Shown: positions 45,197 to 55,545, counted from the first letter of the stretch. The stretch is DNA of 64,000 nucleotides from Flaccisagitta enflata (GCA_965153355.1 OZ231127.1:99572001-99636000), one strand, 5' to 3'. Program-made: numbers and translations. Notes: generated by a model from the sequence alone, not told the origin.

Positions 45197-45330
45197 AACA
45201 AGGCCGGAAACTCAGCCAATACCAGTTGCGGACAGGTGGGCAGGAGACACCGCATTTTGCTCACGAGGGCTCGGCAAAGTAGCCGAGCGCGCGAGCGGCG
45301 CTCACAGGAAGCTAGCTAGGCCAGCAGGAA
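45197..45330 (-). mobile_element. HINE type B, 3' half (split)
   Basis: AACAAGGCCGGAAACTCAGC, 'CCAGTTGCGGACAGGTGGGC', then a GC-rich 'GAGGGCTCGGCAAAGTAGCC' block. The matching 5' half is at 47455-47595 (shared 'GCCGAGCCC' and 'AGCAGGAAG'). In segment B the equivalent HINE is uninterrupted (54570-54718). Confidence 0.75.
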
Positions 45331-45350
45331 GGGAAGGAAGGAAGGGAAAG

Positions 45351-45535
45351 AACAAGGCCGGATACACGGCCACCAGTTGCGGATGGGTGGGCAGGGGCGG
45401 AAATGCGCGTTTTCCCACTTTTCAACTCGAGCGTGACGGACCAACCAACCGACCAACCAACCAACCGACCGACCACCAACCAACCGACCAGCGGACAGTT
45501 GGCCTCTTATAGAGTTGCGTGTCCGCAACTAAAAA
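45351..45535 (-). mobile_element. HINE type B copy, complete
   Basis: Minus 5' AGTTGCGGACACGCAACT (45513-45530), CTATAAGAGGCC, a GGTT/GGTC tract, 'GTGGGAAAACGCGCATTTCC', 'GCCCCTGCCCACCCATCCGC' and the 3' terminus GGATACACGGCC region at 45357. It lies inside the split HINE copy. Confidence 0.92.
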
Positions 45536-46245
45536 GAAAGAAGGAGAAAGGGAAAGAAAGAAAAAGAAAAAGAAGGAAGAAAGGAAGAAAAAAAAGGAAA
45601 GAAAAAGAAAGAAAGAAAAAAATGATAAAGAAAAAAAAGAAATGAAGAAAGAAAAGAATGCAAAAAAAAAAAAAAAAAAAAAAGCAAACAGGGGGAACTG
45701 GAACATTGGCAGGAAGTAAAGAAAAAAAATGGTTGTCAAAAAAGGAGGAAGGAAATAAGAAATGGAAAGAGAAGGAAGAAAGGATGGAAGGTAGGAATAG
45801 AAGGAAGGAAAGAAGGAAGAAATGGAAGAAAGGAAAGTAGAAAGAAGGAATGGAAGGAAGGAAGGAAGGAAGGCAGTAAGGAATAGAGGAAGGGAGGTGA
45901 GGGAGAAAAGGAAGGAAGGGAGAAAAGGGAGGAAGGAAGAAAAGAAGCAAAAAAAAAAAAAAAACAACGGGGAAAGGTTTTAAGGAAGAGAAAGGCAGTA
46001 TGGAATGAAAAGGCAGTTAAGAAGGAAATAGAATGTCTTAATAAAAGTAAAGAAGGAACAATGGATGGAAAGAAAGGAAAGGAAGAAATGAAAAAAACAA
46101 GGAAAGAAGGAAGGAAGGAAAGAAGGAAGGAAGGAAGGAAAGAAGGAAGGTAGGAAAGAAGGAAGGAAGAAAGGAAGAAAGGAAGAACAGACATTGAAAA
46201 AGGCAGTAGAGAAGGAAGTAAAGAACTGAAAGAATGAATGAAGAG
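45536..46245. repeat. polypurine tract, about 700 bases
   Basis: The + strand is almost entirely A/G (GAAGGAAA-type units) with rare T/C. The Phe/Ser/Leu-rich minus frames (up to 181 codons) are artefacts. Confidence 0.95.
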
Positions 46246-46404
46246 AGAAGTTTCACAAGCCCAACAGGGCAATGATTGCATGATCCATTTTTCAGTTACA
46301 CAACCTACAAACTAAATAATTACAAACTAACAAAATTACACACTACCTCAATCACAATTCAAAACAGCTGTAAAAATATTGAAAATGTAATTTAGAATAA
46401 GTTC

Positions 46405-46840
46405 CATCCTTCCTTTTTTCTCCCTTTCCTCCCTACCCTTTCTTATTTTCTTTCCTCCCTCCCCTCCTTCTTTCCCTCCTGTCTTCCTTCCATTTGTACC
46501 TTCTATCCTTTCTTCCTTCCTTGCTTCCTTTTTTACCTTCCTTCCCTCCCATCCCTTCCTTCCCTTCCTTTCCTTTCTTCCCTACCTTCCCTTCCTTCTC
46601 CACCTTCCCTTCCTTCCCTTCTTTCCCTGTTTTCCCTCCTTCCTTCCCTTTCTCTTTCTGCTTCCCTTTCTTTCCTAGCTCCATATCCTTCCTTCTCCCT
46701 TACCTTCCTTGCTTCCTTCCTCCCGTTTCTCCGTTCCTTCCTTTCCTCCCTTCCCTCCTCTCTTTCTTCCTACCTTCCCTTTCCTTCTTTCTTTCCTTGC
46801 TGCTTTCCTTCCTTCCATTCCCTCCTTCTTCCTTCCTTTT
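46405..46840. repeat. polypyrimidine tract, about 435 bases
   Basis: The + strand is almost entirely C/T (CCTTCCTTCC units), the opposite sense to the purine tract 160 bases earlier, so the two could pair as an inverted repeat of low complexity. Confidence 0.95.
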
Positions 46841-47336
46841 TGGGCAGCAGCCCCAAAGGGCCGATGCCCTGTAGGACACAGAGGTCCATATGTCTGTCCG
46901 TCCGTCTGTCAGGCCTCAAGTCAGTCCTCTTAGGCCCCAAATCAGCCCTCTCAGGCCCATAACCAGTCCTCTCAGGCCCAAAACTCAGCCCTCTCAGATT
47001 CAGAATTGGATCTCTCGAGCCCAAAATCAGCCCAGAGAGGCCCTAAATCAGCCTTGTCAGGCCAAAACTCAACCATTTCAATCCTTAAATCAGTCCTCTC
47101 AAACTTAGAATCTGACCACTCGGGTCTCAGCCCTTGAAATAACCCTCTCAGGTCTCTAATCTGTCTTCATCCCTGATCTCATTTCGCTGCTCCAATCAAT
47201 CAATACCTTCTCAGGACGTCTGGAAATTCACCCCTGCGTCCTACAGGACATCGGCCCTTTGAGGCCGCTGCCCTGCTCTCACTCCACTTTTTGAGCTGAT
47301 CACTCCAAGAAGGGCATTGGGTACTGCTGACCATGT
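46841..47336 (+). mobile_element. family-3 element, complete
   Basis: TGGGCAGCAGCCCCAAAGGG at the left, then 'CCCTGTAGGACACAGAGG' and CCGTC repeats. A 'ctcaggcccaaaatcagccc' array follows. The inverted block ends GGCCGCTGCCCTGCTCTCAC, then 'GGGTACTGCTGACC' (47319-47332). Confidence 0.88.
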
Positions 47337-47454
47337 GCGATCCTTGGATGACTTTGATTGACAGTTTGATGGACCAACAACCATGTATAGTTCTATAGTA
47401 CTGTGCTTGTATTTTTTTCATACCGGGGAAAACTGACGCGAAAATCATACGCGT

Positions 47455-47595
47455 TTCTAGCAGGAAGGTACAGCTTGAGAAATTTTGCTCGCAGGAAGCA
47501 AAAAATTTTGCCGAGCCCTGCTTGCTTGTACTCACGGACGAACAGACCAATGGACGGAAAATGCTCTTATAGAGTTGCGTGTCCGCAACTAAAAA
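47455..47595 (-). mobile_element. HINE type B, 5' half (split)
   Basis: Minus 5' AGTTGCGGACACGCAACT (47573-47590), CTATAAGAGC, then a short CCGTC tract and 'GGCTCGGC'. Completes the 3' half at 45197-45330. Confidence 0.75.
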
Positions 47596-47597
47596 GA

Positions 47598-47935
47598 GAG
47601 CTGTTTTGGCACTTTTTTTGATGATATCCCTGTAGAAATTACTGCAGTAACGCAAAACTTGACCTGGACAATCCCCAAATGATTATCAACAAGCTTACCA
47701 AACTATATACACACCCTAAAGAAGGTTGCCAAATGAATTAATACTCACTCATGGGCTATTTTGACTACTTTTGGGTTACTTCACAATATGTACTGCCCAT
47801 ATTGGGCTGAAACGGAAGTTCCAGGGCCTTTAACAGACGTAATCACCATGAATACAACGTCATGTTATGATGTTGTATCAGTGCAATTTTCGCCACAAAG
47901 GCAATTTTTCATTGTTCTTACCATTCTTAAAGAAA
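47598..47935. repeat. segmental duplication, A copy (right part)
   Basis: Matches 54720-55325 in order ('TGATGATATCCCTGTAGAAA', 'TTACTGCAGTAACGC', then the inverted arm). Copy B has about 260 extra bases of AT-rich sequence at about 54832-55090. Confidence 0.8.
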
Positions 47936-47937
47936 CA

Positions 47938-47990
47938 TTTTAGTTGCGGACAGGCAACTCCGTTTGTCTGTTGGTAGAGGGAGGTGTTAA
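47938..47990 (+). mobile_element. HINE type B, 5' end only
   Basis: TAGTTGCGGACAGGCAACTC, then CGTTTGTCTGTTGG. Same position relative to the duplication as 55330 in copy B. 47991-48650 otherwise holds a (GGA)n/(GAC)n tract (48276-48345) and short ORFs. Confidence 0.7.
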
Positions 47991-48649
47991 GTTGAAAGTA
48001 CTAAACTCGGCCATTTTTCCATGTAGGAGCAACAAATAAGGTGGGAAAGATATAAAAACTCAACCATTTATCATCACAGGGGTCGGCGCACTGCACTTGT
48101 TTGTTGGTGGGATTATCCGTTAAAATGACATTTTTCTGCAGTTTTGCTTCATTTTTCCACAATGTTGTCTCATTTTCAAATCTTGCTACAGAGCTGTTGC
48201 TGTTCAGCATAAGCTTAAGATAAGTAATGTTAGGTTTTTGAAAATCAGAAAGGTGAAAGTCAGGAGGAAGAGTATGAGAGGAGATGGAGGAGGAGGAGGA
48301 GGAGGAGGAAGAGGAGGAGGAGGACGACAACGACGACAATGGAAGGACCCAGCATTTTTTGTCATTGCTTTTTGTCATTGCTAAAGATTTGTTTCCACTG
48401 TGCATTTACAGAAACAATGGTGAAATCTTAAAACCATTTTAGCCTCTTTACCTCTTCACATGTCTTTTGATCTATTTGAAATCCTATGTCTGACAGTTTG
48501 TGAGTCAATAACCCATAATTGTAAAAATTCACTTTTTTGCCCTGTCCGCAACGGTATTGTAATCATTTATTCATTCATTGTTTCTTTTGAATTTGTACAT
48601 CTGCTATCTTGTTCATTAATTCATTCATTCATTCTTATTGAGACTGGTT

Positions 48650-49200
48650 TTTAGTTGCAGACACACTGCTCTACAAGAGGCTTTGTCCTCCGTCAGTCCC
48701 TCGGTTGGTCCATCAGTTTTGTTCCTCATTGGTCGATGATGATCGAGTTGAAACGTACAAAAACACGCATTTTTGATGCTACAATTGTGATTATCTGTGT
48801 GTGTGTGTGTGAGCGGTATTGTGACCCCACATCACTTGTTTAAACAAGTATGGCAGGGTTACAATATCACTGCGGATGGGTTGGCAGGCGTACAACCTCC
48901 TTTGACACCCCCTTCCACTCCCATATGCTCAGGCAGGGCGAAAAGCTCATCTTTATACTTTTTTACTCAATCATTATGGCTCAATGGGTTGAACAACAAA
49001 CTGACAGAACAACAGATAGGATGGATGGGTGGGCAGGGGCGTCCAACCCCCATCCACACCCCAACTCCCCTACACAAACTCATGCATGGGCAAAAAATAT
49101 GTAAAAACACTCGTTTCCCCACTTATTGACTCATGCTGGCGACCAACAGACGGACGGATGGACAAAGCCTCTTATAGTGTTGCATGTCCACAGCTAAAAA
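48650..49200. mobile_element. two opposed degenerate HINE type B copies
   Basis: The + 5' end TAGTTGCAGACACACTGCTC at 48652 and a - 5' end (GTTGCATGTCCACAGCTAAA) at 49181-49200 face each other. Interior blocks 'GTGGGCAGGGGCGTCC' (49028) and 'GGTTGGCAGGCG' (48878) are the expected 3'-side GC blocks. Confidence 0.65.
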
Positions 49201-49323
49201 GGCAAAGTAGGACAATCTGTGCGCTGGGTTGATTGTCAGACAAATGCATTGATAACCAACCAACCAACCAATTGACCCAGCCTCTTATTAATAAGCATTG
49301 TTGTTTGTCTTTAATTCTTTTTT

Positions 49324-49855
49324 AGGCAGTGGCCCCAAAGGGGACGAAGTCCTGTAGAACACAGGGGGGGTCTGTCTGTACGTTCGTCCATTCGTCCGTC
49401 CCCCCCCTTCCTCAGGGCTTCGTCTTCTTCGCGGCCTATTCTGACCCAAATTCTGCTAAATGACCCAAATCTAAGCATAATGGCCCAAATTCAAGTAAAA
49501 TGGCCGAAATCTAGCCAGAAAACCCCAAGAGTGGCCTGAGGTCCATCATTTTGGCCCCTTAAACCTATATTGTGGCCTATGATATCTAGGTTCTGACCAG
49601 ATTTGAACCATTTTACTTGGATTTGGGCCATTATGCTTGGATTTGGGCCATTTCTGCTTAGATTTGGGCCACATTGCTTGGATTTGGGCTTTTTGGCAGA
49701 ACAGCGGATGGACGGATGGACAAATGGACAGATGGATGGACAGACGGGCAGATTTCCCGTATTCTACAGGACTTCGTCCCCTTTGGGGCCGCTTACCTGC
49801 TCCCCTTCAACATAAATCACATGCTACTGAGGAAGGGCACGGGTAAGCTGACCAT
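49324..49855 (+). mobile_element. family-3 element, complete
   Basis: AGGCAGTGGCCCCAAAGGGG at the left, 'GTCCTGTAGAACACAGGGGG', a 'ggcccaaatctaagcataat' array, then GGATGGAC tracts. The inverted block 'TTCTACAGGACTTCGTCCCC' follows, then 'GGGCACGGGTAAGCTGACC' at the right. Confidence 0.9.
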
Positions 49856-50180
49856 TTACTGCCTTTGGGCTGATATTTTCTTTTTTTTTTCATACATGGA
49901 TGAAAAAAGAAACAATGATACATTGAGTGTATTTGTTTCGATTGGGTAACAGCAATTATAATGGATGGACAAATCTACGACAAATCTACCATTCATCAGT
50001 TTATATTGTATTGAGTGTCATACAACTTAGAAAAGCGAAATTGATCTATAAAACTGCGAATTTTCATTTATCAGTTTTTCTTTTTACCATTTTGTCAGTG
50101 TCTGCTCAGATCTTGTCGAGGGCTGGAAAGACAACTTAGATTTTGTCGTCATTGTTGGTTTTGATTAAAATTGAGGGAGG

Positions 50181-50580
50181 GAGCAGGGTAGCAGCTCTAA
50201 GGGGGCCAATGACCTATGCTTCAACACAGAAGGGGGACATTTGTTCGTCCATTTGCCCACCCGTCTGTGATTTGAGGGCTGAGAGTGCTGATTTGAAGTC
50301 CAAGAGGGCTTGAGGGGGTTAATTTCTGGCCTGGGAAGGCTGATTTGAGTTCTGAGACGTCTGCTTTTAATGCATGAGAGGGTTGATTTGAGGCCTGGGA
50401 GGGCTGGTATGAGGACTCAGGCAAAAGAGGCTTGATTTGAAGCCTGAGAGGCCAGATTAAAGGCCTGAGAGGCCTGGGAGGCCTGGTTTGAGGCCTGAGT
50501 GGTCCAATGTGTGGGGGGAAACAATGTACAAACGGATGGACGGATGGACTTTGTCCCCTTTCAGGGTCGCTGCCCAAAAA
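50181..50580 (-). mobile_element. family-3 element
   Basis: GAGCAGGGTAGCAGCTC, 'GGCCAATGACCTATGCTTC' and 'CACAGAAGGGGGAC' at the left. A 'gatttgaggcctgagagg' array follows, and at the right 'GGACTTTGTCCCCTTTCAGG' and GTCGCTGCCC. Confidence 0.85.
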
Positions 50581-50857
50581 GGAGCTTCTTCTGGCTTTTA
50601 TGGTCATTGCAAGCAACTGTTTGCATTCCTATCCTAATCCACCCCTGCACCTCTGTCCCTGCCCACCCACAAGCAGTTACAGGCTTTGGCTAGTTTTCTT
50701 TGTTTCTGCTCAAAATCTTGTTTGCCATACTGAGTTAGTTCATTCATTCCTTCATCACAGTACTCTATTCCCGTAAATATTTAGTAGAACTCGGGCTTAG
50801 GTACAAAGTTAAGATGAGCTGGTTTACTACACAGCAAATTCAGATATCATTCCATTA

Positions 50858-50972
50858 GGGATGTGGAAGCCGTCGATTTTAGTGCCGCTTCCGCTTCCAT
50901 TTTGTAGTTCAAATACTAGTAGCTATCCCATCCTCCAAAATGGAAGCGGTCAATCGCTTCCACATCCCTACA
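50858..50972. mobile_element. short MITE (TAGGGATGTGGAAGC ends)
   Basis: TAGGGATGTGGAAGCCGTCG at the left, inverse GCGCTTCCACATCCCTA-type at the right, about 115 bases. Related to the expanded copy at 24560-24690. Confidence 0.85.
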
Positions 50973-51232
50973 TTCCATAAACGCCATTGTCCTAGTGCCC
51001 TTAGTCTCCCTCCTTACTGTTTCAGCCCAGCATCACATGGCCCTTAGTTGAATGCTATATGACTCCATTGGCCATTTTTGGTTGGTCTGTTGGTCCCTCT
51101 GTTGGTCGGTCATATTTAGTCATTTTGGTGTTCTTGGCATTATTGCTCCTGCCAACGTGCCTGGCCGGCTTTCCACATTGCTAACCTTGCCCACCCCCAT
51201 GCAACTTGGGTTATCAAATATACCATATTTTT

Positions 51233-51465
51233 AGTCACTTGCTAAGCGACTCTATAAGAGGCTGGTTGGAAGGTTGGAAGGTCTATAACACAAAAATCTG
51301 AATGATGCAAAATTGGCTGAAATAGCAATTTTGAGCATCACATCCCTGCCCACTGCCCAGCCACATCAGAGCCCCTGCTCAGCCACAAACCGCCCATGCT
51401 CCCTCAAATTACTGCCCCTTCCAACCCGCAAGCGACTACTGATTAGCCATGTATCCAGCCTTGTT
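51233..51465 (+). mobile_element. HINE type C copy
   Basis: 5' AGTCACTTGC..AGCGACT then CTATAAGAGGC, a GGTTGGAAGG tract, 'CCCCTGCTCAGCCAC' blocks, and the 3' end GCAAGCGACTACTGATTA then GCCATGTATCCAGCCTTGTT. The 3' motif GCAAGCGACT matches a third motif version (AGTCGCTTGC). A more decayed copy precedes it (51065-51225). Confidence 0.75.
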
Positions 51466-51469
51466 TCAT

Positions 51470-52050
51470 AATGGATGGAAATTCTTTTAAACGTCTGCAA
51501 CTGTCAATCATGCTTGCTTGTAAAAGTGCCGTGGAGATATTTGCTGCAAGTTGCTGCATAATTCACAAAATAACAGAAGGGCAGTGAAGATGCTTCTCTC
51601 TGAGCAGGTTGCTGCATATTAATATTAAAATAATTTTGAAGGGGCCTAAAATAACTTAAGAATCAATATTAATGATCAAAATGAACTCTACGCGTTGTTT
51701 GCTTAGAATTAGCAGATTGCGGCAATTGGCTGCAAATTCATGCTGTAGCTGCAGCAAGTTTAAGCAATTTTAGCGAAATGGGTCAGATATATCATTGTTC
51801 TGAACTAATCATGTCATAGAAACACCTTAGCACATAATTCAAGTAAATAGAGAAAGGTATTACAGTTGCATTAGAGAAATACACTGAAAAATGTTTTTTT
51901 TTTTCACATGAAATCATTTGTGCAGCATAGATGATCAATAGTAACGATGCGCCGACCCTTCTCAGCGAATTTGGGTCCAACAATGTTTCTAGTCTGTCAG
52001 GGTAGATGCCACTACCCACTTTGATAGCCGAGTTTAGATGTTACAGCCAC
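51470..52050. other. no feature seen
   Basis: AT-rich unique sequence with one 75-codon ORF lacking any domain. Confidence 0.5.
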
Positions 52051-52054
52051 TTTT

Positions 52055-52260
52055 TAGGGTTGCGGACAGGCAACTCCGTTTTCTGTTGGTTGGTCCGTCC
52101 ATCCATTGGTCTCTGCATAACGCGCGAGTCAAAAAGTCAACAAACGAACATCTTACATGCTTTTTGAACAGTGGCCCCGATGGAGACAAACTTCTGTTGA
52201 ACACAATGGGAAACTTTCCGTCTGTCATTCTGCCTGTCTGTCTGTCCATCCGCCCTTTTT
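52055..52260 (+). mobile_element. HINE type B 5' end joined to a family-3 end
   Basis: GGTTGCGGACAGGCAACTCC and GGTC/CCATCC tract, then 'GCGCGAGTCAAAAAGTC', then 'GTGGCCCCGATGGAGACAAA' (family-3 end) and CTGTCTGTC. The same composite recurs at 55330-55545, 3.27 kb away in direct orientation, marking both edges of segment B. Confidence 0.8.
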
Positions 52261-52261
52261 G

Positions 52262-52771
52262 AACATCATTGTCCTAACTCCCATTTCTCAAGGCTCAAAT
52301 TCGAGCCTAAATCTTATATCAGCAAAGAGGCCCACTTTTGGTCTAAAGGCTCAAATCTGTCTCTGTGGCCAAATTTGAGCCTTATGGGTCGAAAACTTAC
52401 TTTCGAGACCATAATATCAGCCACGGGGCCCAAATCTCAACCTGGCAGACTATATGTACATCAGTCGCAAGGCCCATCAGTCGCAAGGCCCATTTCCTAC
52501 CTAAAGACCCAAACATCAGTCTTTAGTATCAAAACCGGTAATACCAGAAAAAAAAACCCAGCAAGAGTCTCTAAACTAAAGCCATGTATACGGCCTGGTT
52601 CTTTTTGCATGTTTGTACAGTAACGATGTTTATCTTTTGATTGCAGAGTAAGTTATTGGCAGCTGTTTTTTACGGTTGTACTTACGACTTGATGGAATTT
52701 CCCACATAATTGTGCTCCCCCTCCTAAATGTAACAATTGCGTTGCTGTGAATCATTTTCATGGAGGAAAAA
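52262..52771. repeat. segmental duplication, B copy (left part)
   Basis: Corresponds to 27211-27294 plus 28591-28998, continuous here without the family-3 element. Ends at 'ggaggaaaaaaac', where it passes directly into the homologue of 44193. Confidence 0.85.
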
Positions 52772-52775
52772 AACT

Positions 52776-52990
52776 ATGTAAAAATGCATTTTAGCAAATA
52801 AGTGCTGCTCTTTGCAGAGCTCTAGCTTCCAAACCATTTGAGATACAAACCTGGGATTGGTCTAGATTAAAAGATAATTTGAAAATCTTTTAAAATGTCT
52901 GTTTCAAAAATAATCAAAATTAATCTTATATCTATTTAATCAATTAATAAACAGGTGTGTCGTTTTTCTTGATCCACCTGGTAGACAACA
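52776..52990. repeat. MITE remnant, B copy
   Basis: 'TATGTAAAAATGCATTTTAG' to 'AATAAACAGGTGTGTCG' matches 44193-44402. The left TIR half present in copy A is missing here. Confidence 0.75.
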
Positions 52991-52996
52991 AAGGTA

Positions 52997-53576
52997 ACCA
53001 TGATTGCAATAAAAATGGCCGATTTTTCAACAGCTTTGAGCACAGGTTTTGGTCAAAAATGCATCAACTTTCCCAAACGCTTCATAAGAAAAAGGGAAAT
53101 CCAAAAAACTCTGCAGAACTCAAAAAGACCGAAGGGACTTCTTCTCTTCGACTTTTTTCCAAATGACAGATTAAGGGCTAACAACTAATTTGCCACCTCA
53201 TGAAAAAGGGCTGAATTTGTCACTCAGATTTTCTGAAATGTTTTAGATGAGTAAAAATGATAGAAGATCTTAATCTATTTCAATGAAATTTTAGGGGCTA
53301 GTTGACCTGTATTTGCCTCAATATCAGTTCAATTTTTATCAATATCGGGCAATGTCTTCTGTGATTTTTTAAGGAACTTGTAAAGACACCATGGGCAGTT
53401 TCAAAATTAAGCGGTTTTGCTAATCTTACTCTCACATATTCATTGAGTTAGTGGTCCTAAAGTTTCAAATGAAAGATCTTTTGAAGGACTTTCAGTCCAT
53501 AAATTTGCTATGTTCAGATGAATTTTGATCCTTTACAGACCTTTCAAAAATCGGCCATTTTTATTGCACTTATGGT
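52997..53576. mobile_element. 580-base MITE with TA target duplication
   Basis: TIRs of about 34 bases start ACCATGATTGCAATAAAAAT at the left and ACCATAAGTGCAATAAAAAT (inverted) at the right. They are flanked by TA (52995-52996, 53577-53578). Segment A (44415-44430) has the uninterrupted sequence with one TA. The small internal ORFs (62-69 codons) are not recognisable. Confidence 0.93.
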
Positions 53577-53644
53577 TAATATATGTTAAGATTCAGTCAG
53601 GCAATAAAATTCAAATGGGTAAGGCTTGCAAGAAATGAGCCTAC

Positions 53645-53874
53645 TACCTAGCTCATAAATATACAAAAACCTGAAAATGCGCATCAACTTTAGAAAGGTG
53701 CTGCGCTTAAGCAAGTTAAGTTACTGAACCCAGATTGGTCGCATTTGAAAGTTTTTAAACAACTCTTTGAATTGGGCCAAATCTGATGTCAGTAACTCAA
53801 TTTTTTAAAGCGCAGGACCTCTCCAAAGTTGCTACTACTTTTCAAGTGTCCGTATATTTATGAGCTAGATGGTA
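53645..53874. mobile_element. 230-base foldback MITE, absent from copy A
   Basis: TACCTAGCTCATAAATATAC at the left is inverted at 53850-53874. The arms extend over about 85 bases. The homologous point in segment A (44488-44494) reads without it. A related single arm lies at 8640-8760. Confidence 0.88.
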
Positions 53875-53886
53875 CATAATTCTTAC

Positions 53887-54236
53887 TTTGATGAACAAAC
53901 TTGAACAAATGACGCTCGCATCTTCGGAATGTTTGCAATTATGTATGCCCCATCCAGCGTAGGGACAATCAAAGATGCTAGATTCATTTCCAGCGCATCT
54001 TAGATTGTCCATATGTATGTTGCCAACTCCCATTCCAAAATGTGCCCAGCTCATAGGCACTGCATATTAGGCACTGCATATTCAAAACCAAACATTCTGC
54101 ATATGACTGAGGCATCGCGTCCACCGAAACTGTCATCACAAATTGTTCCCCATGAACCTCCAGGCTGGCGCACTTCAACTCGCCCAGAAAAAGTAGTAAC
54201 ATTGGGAGATCCTTCCCCATCCACAAGACGTACTTT
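53887..54236 (-). pseudogene. SRCR-domain exon, copy B (frameshifted)
   Basis: Paralogue of 44502-44852 with the same acceptor and donor. The domain can be followed through 'GRVEVRQPGGSWGTICDDSF' and 'DASVICRMFGFEYA', then breaks. A 14-base tandem duplication (54055-54068 and 54069-54082, AGGCACTGCATATT) shifts the frame, and the remainder ('[20 protein letters not shown]' to 'DASVIC') reads in another frame. Exon length is 350, not a multiple of 3. As read, the domain cannot be made, unless the duplication is an assembly error. Confidence 0.8.
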
Positions 54237-54399
54237 CTGAAAATACATGAATCAATAAGACTAATGGATATTTTTTTTTGTTTCTTAAATATATAGGAAG
54301 TCGGCTTGTGATGATATTAGATATGAACCTGCAAAATGGAAATGGATTCGCATTTTTTACACTTTGTGCTCTTCCCTTTAAAACATTAGGCATGGCAGA

Positions 54400-54560
54400 C
54401 CCCCCTGCAGGTCTCATCACCATTACGTCTGTAAAAGGCTCTGGAATTTCAGTTTCAGCCCAATGTGGGCAGTGAATATTGTGAGGTAACTTAAAGTAGT
54501 CAAAGCCTATGAGCAAGTTTGATTTTAAAGGCAACTTTCTTTAGGGTGCGTATATAGGCT
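54400..54560. repeat. inverted-repeat arm, segment B left
   Basis: Homologue of 45010-45190; its inverse is at 55085-55265. Both arms translate to a similar peptide (around 'HWAETE' / 'YWAETE') in opposite directions. This may be a palindromic element rather than a gene. Confidence 0.7.
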
Positions 54561-54569
54561 TGAAATAAA

Positions 54570-54718
54570 AGCAAGGCTGGATTTACAGCCAATACCAGTT
54601 GCGGATGGGTGGGCAGGACGGACATGCGCGTTTTCACACTTCTCGACTCGTGCTCACAGACGGACGGACCAACGGGCGGACAAAGGCTCTTATAGAGTTG
54701 CGTGTCCGCAATTAAAAA
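54570..54718 (-). mobile_element. HINE type B copy, segment B
   Basis: Minus 5' AATTGCGGACACGCAACTCT (one mismatch), ATAAGAGCC, a CCGTC tract, 'GTGTGAAAACGCGCATGTCC', 'CCCACCCATCCGCAACTGG' and the 3' hairpin region (54571-54590). Orthologous to the split copy 45197/47595 of segment A. Confidence 0.85.
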
Positions 54719-55084
54719 GAGAGCTTTTTTGGCGCTTTTTGTGATGATATCCCTGTAGAAATTACTGCAGTAACGCCAATCTTGACCTGGACAATCCCCA
54801 AGTGATTATCAACAAGCTTACCAAACAACAAAGATTTTTGATATTGCTAAGTATTAATTTTTGCCCTTTTTTAAATATCTTGCCCTTTTTTAAATATCTT
54901 CAAAATTGATAAGGGTCAGACAAGAAAAAATGTTTATATGCAAGCAAAAAAAGCAAAAAGCATAAAAAGATATTTGACTTTGCAAAAAAAACAAAAGCGA
55001 AAAGCAAAAAAAAGATATTTGAATTTGCTAAGTATGGATTCATACAGTAAAATACTGTTAAAATTAGTTTTTTTGCCCGTTTTT

Positions 55085-55325
55085 TTGTACAACTATATAC
55101 ACACCCTAAAGAAGGTTGCCAAATGAATTCATACTCGCTCATTGGCTATTTTGATTACTTTTGGGTAACCTCACAATATGTTCTGCCCATATTGGGCTGA
55201 AACGGAAGTTCCAGGGCCTTTAACAGACGTAATCACCATGACTACAACATCATGTTATGATATTGTATCAGTGCAATTTTCGCCGCAAAGGCGATTTTTC
55301 ATTGTTCTCACCATTCTTAAAGAAA
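55085..55325. repeat. inverted-repeat arm, segment B right
   Basis: Homologue of 47705-47935, inverse of 54400-54560. The 248-codon + ORF that starts here (55178) runs through a HINE end, a family-3 end and a CT repeat, so it is not a gene. Confidence 0.7.
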
Positions 55326-55329
55326 CGTT

Positions 55330-55545
55330 TTTGTCGCGGACACGCAACTCCGTTTGTCTGTTGGTCGGTCCATCCATCCATTGGTCTCCGCATAACGTGC
55401 GAGTCAAAAAGTCGACAAACGAACATCTTAGATGCTTTTTGAGCAGCGGCCCCGATGGAGACAAACTCCTGTTGAACACAGGGGGAAACTTTCCGTCTGT
55501 CATTCTGCCTGTCCGTCTGTCCATCCCCCCCCCCCCCAGGGCTTT
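55330..55545 (+). mobile_element. HINE type B 5' end joined to a family-3 end (second copy)
   Basis: TCGCGGACACGCAACTCCGT, GGTC/CATC tract, 'AACGTGCGAGTCAAAAAGTC', 'GCGGCCCCGATGGAGACAAA', CTGTC tract and C13. Direct repeat of 52055-52260. Confidence 0.82.

Noticed and set aside
45422-46874. Long Phe/Ser/Leu or Lys/Glu ORFs
   Set aside because: Polypurine and polypyrimidine tracts.
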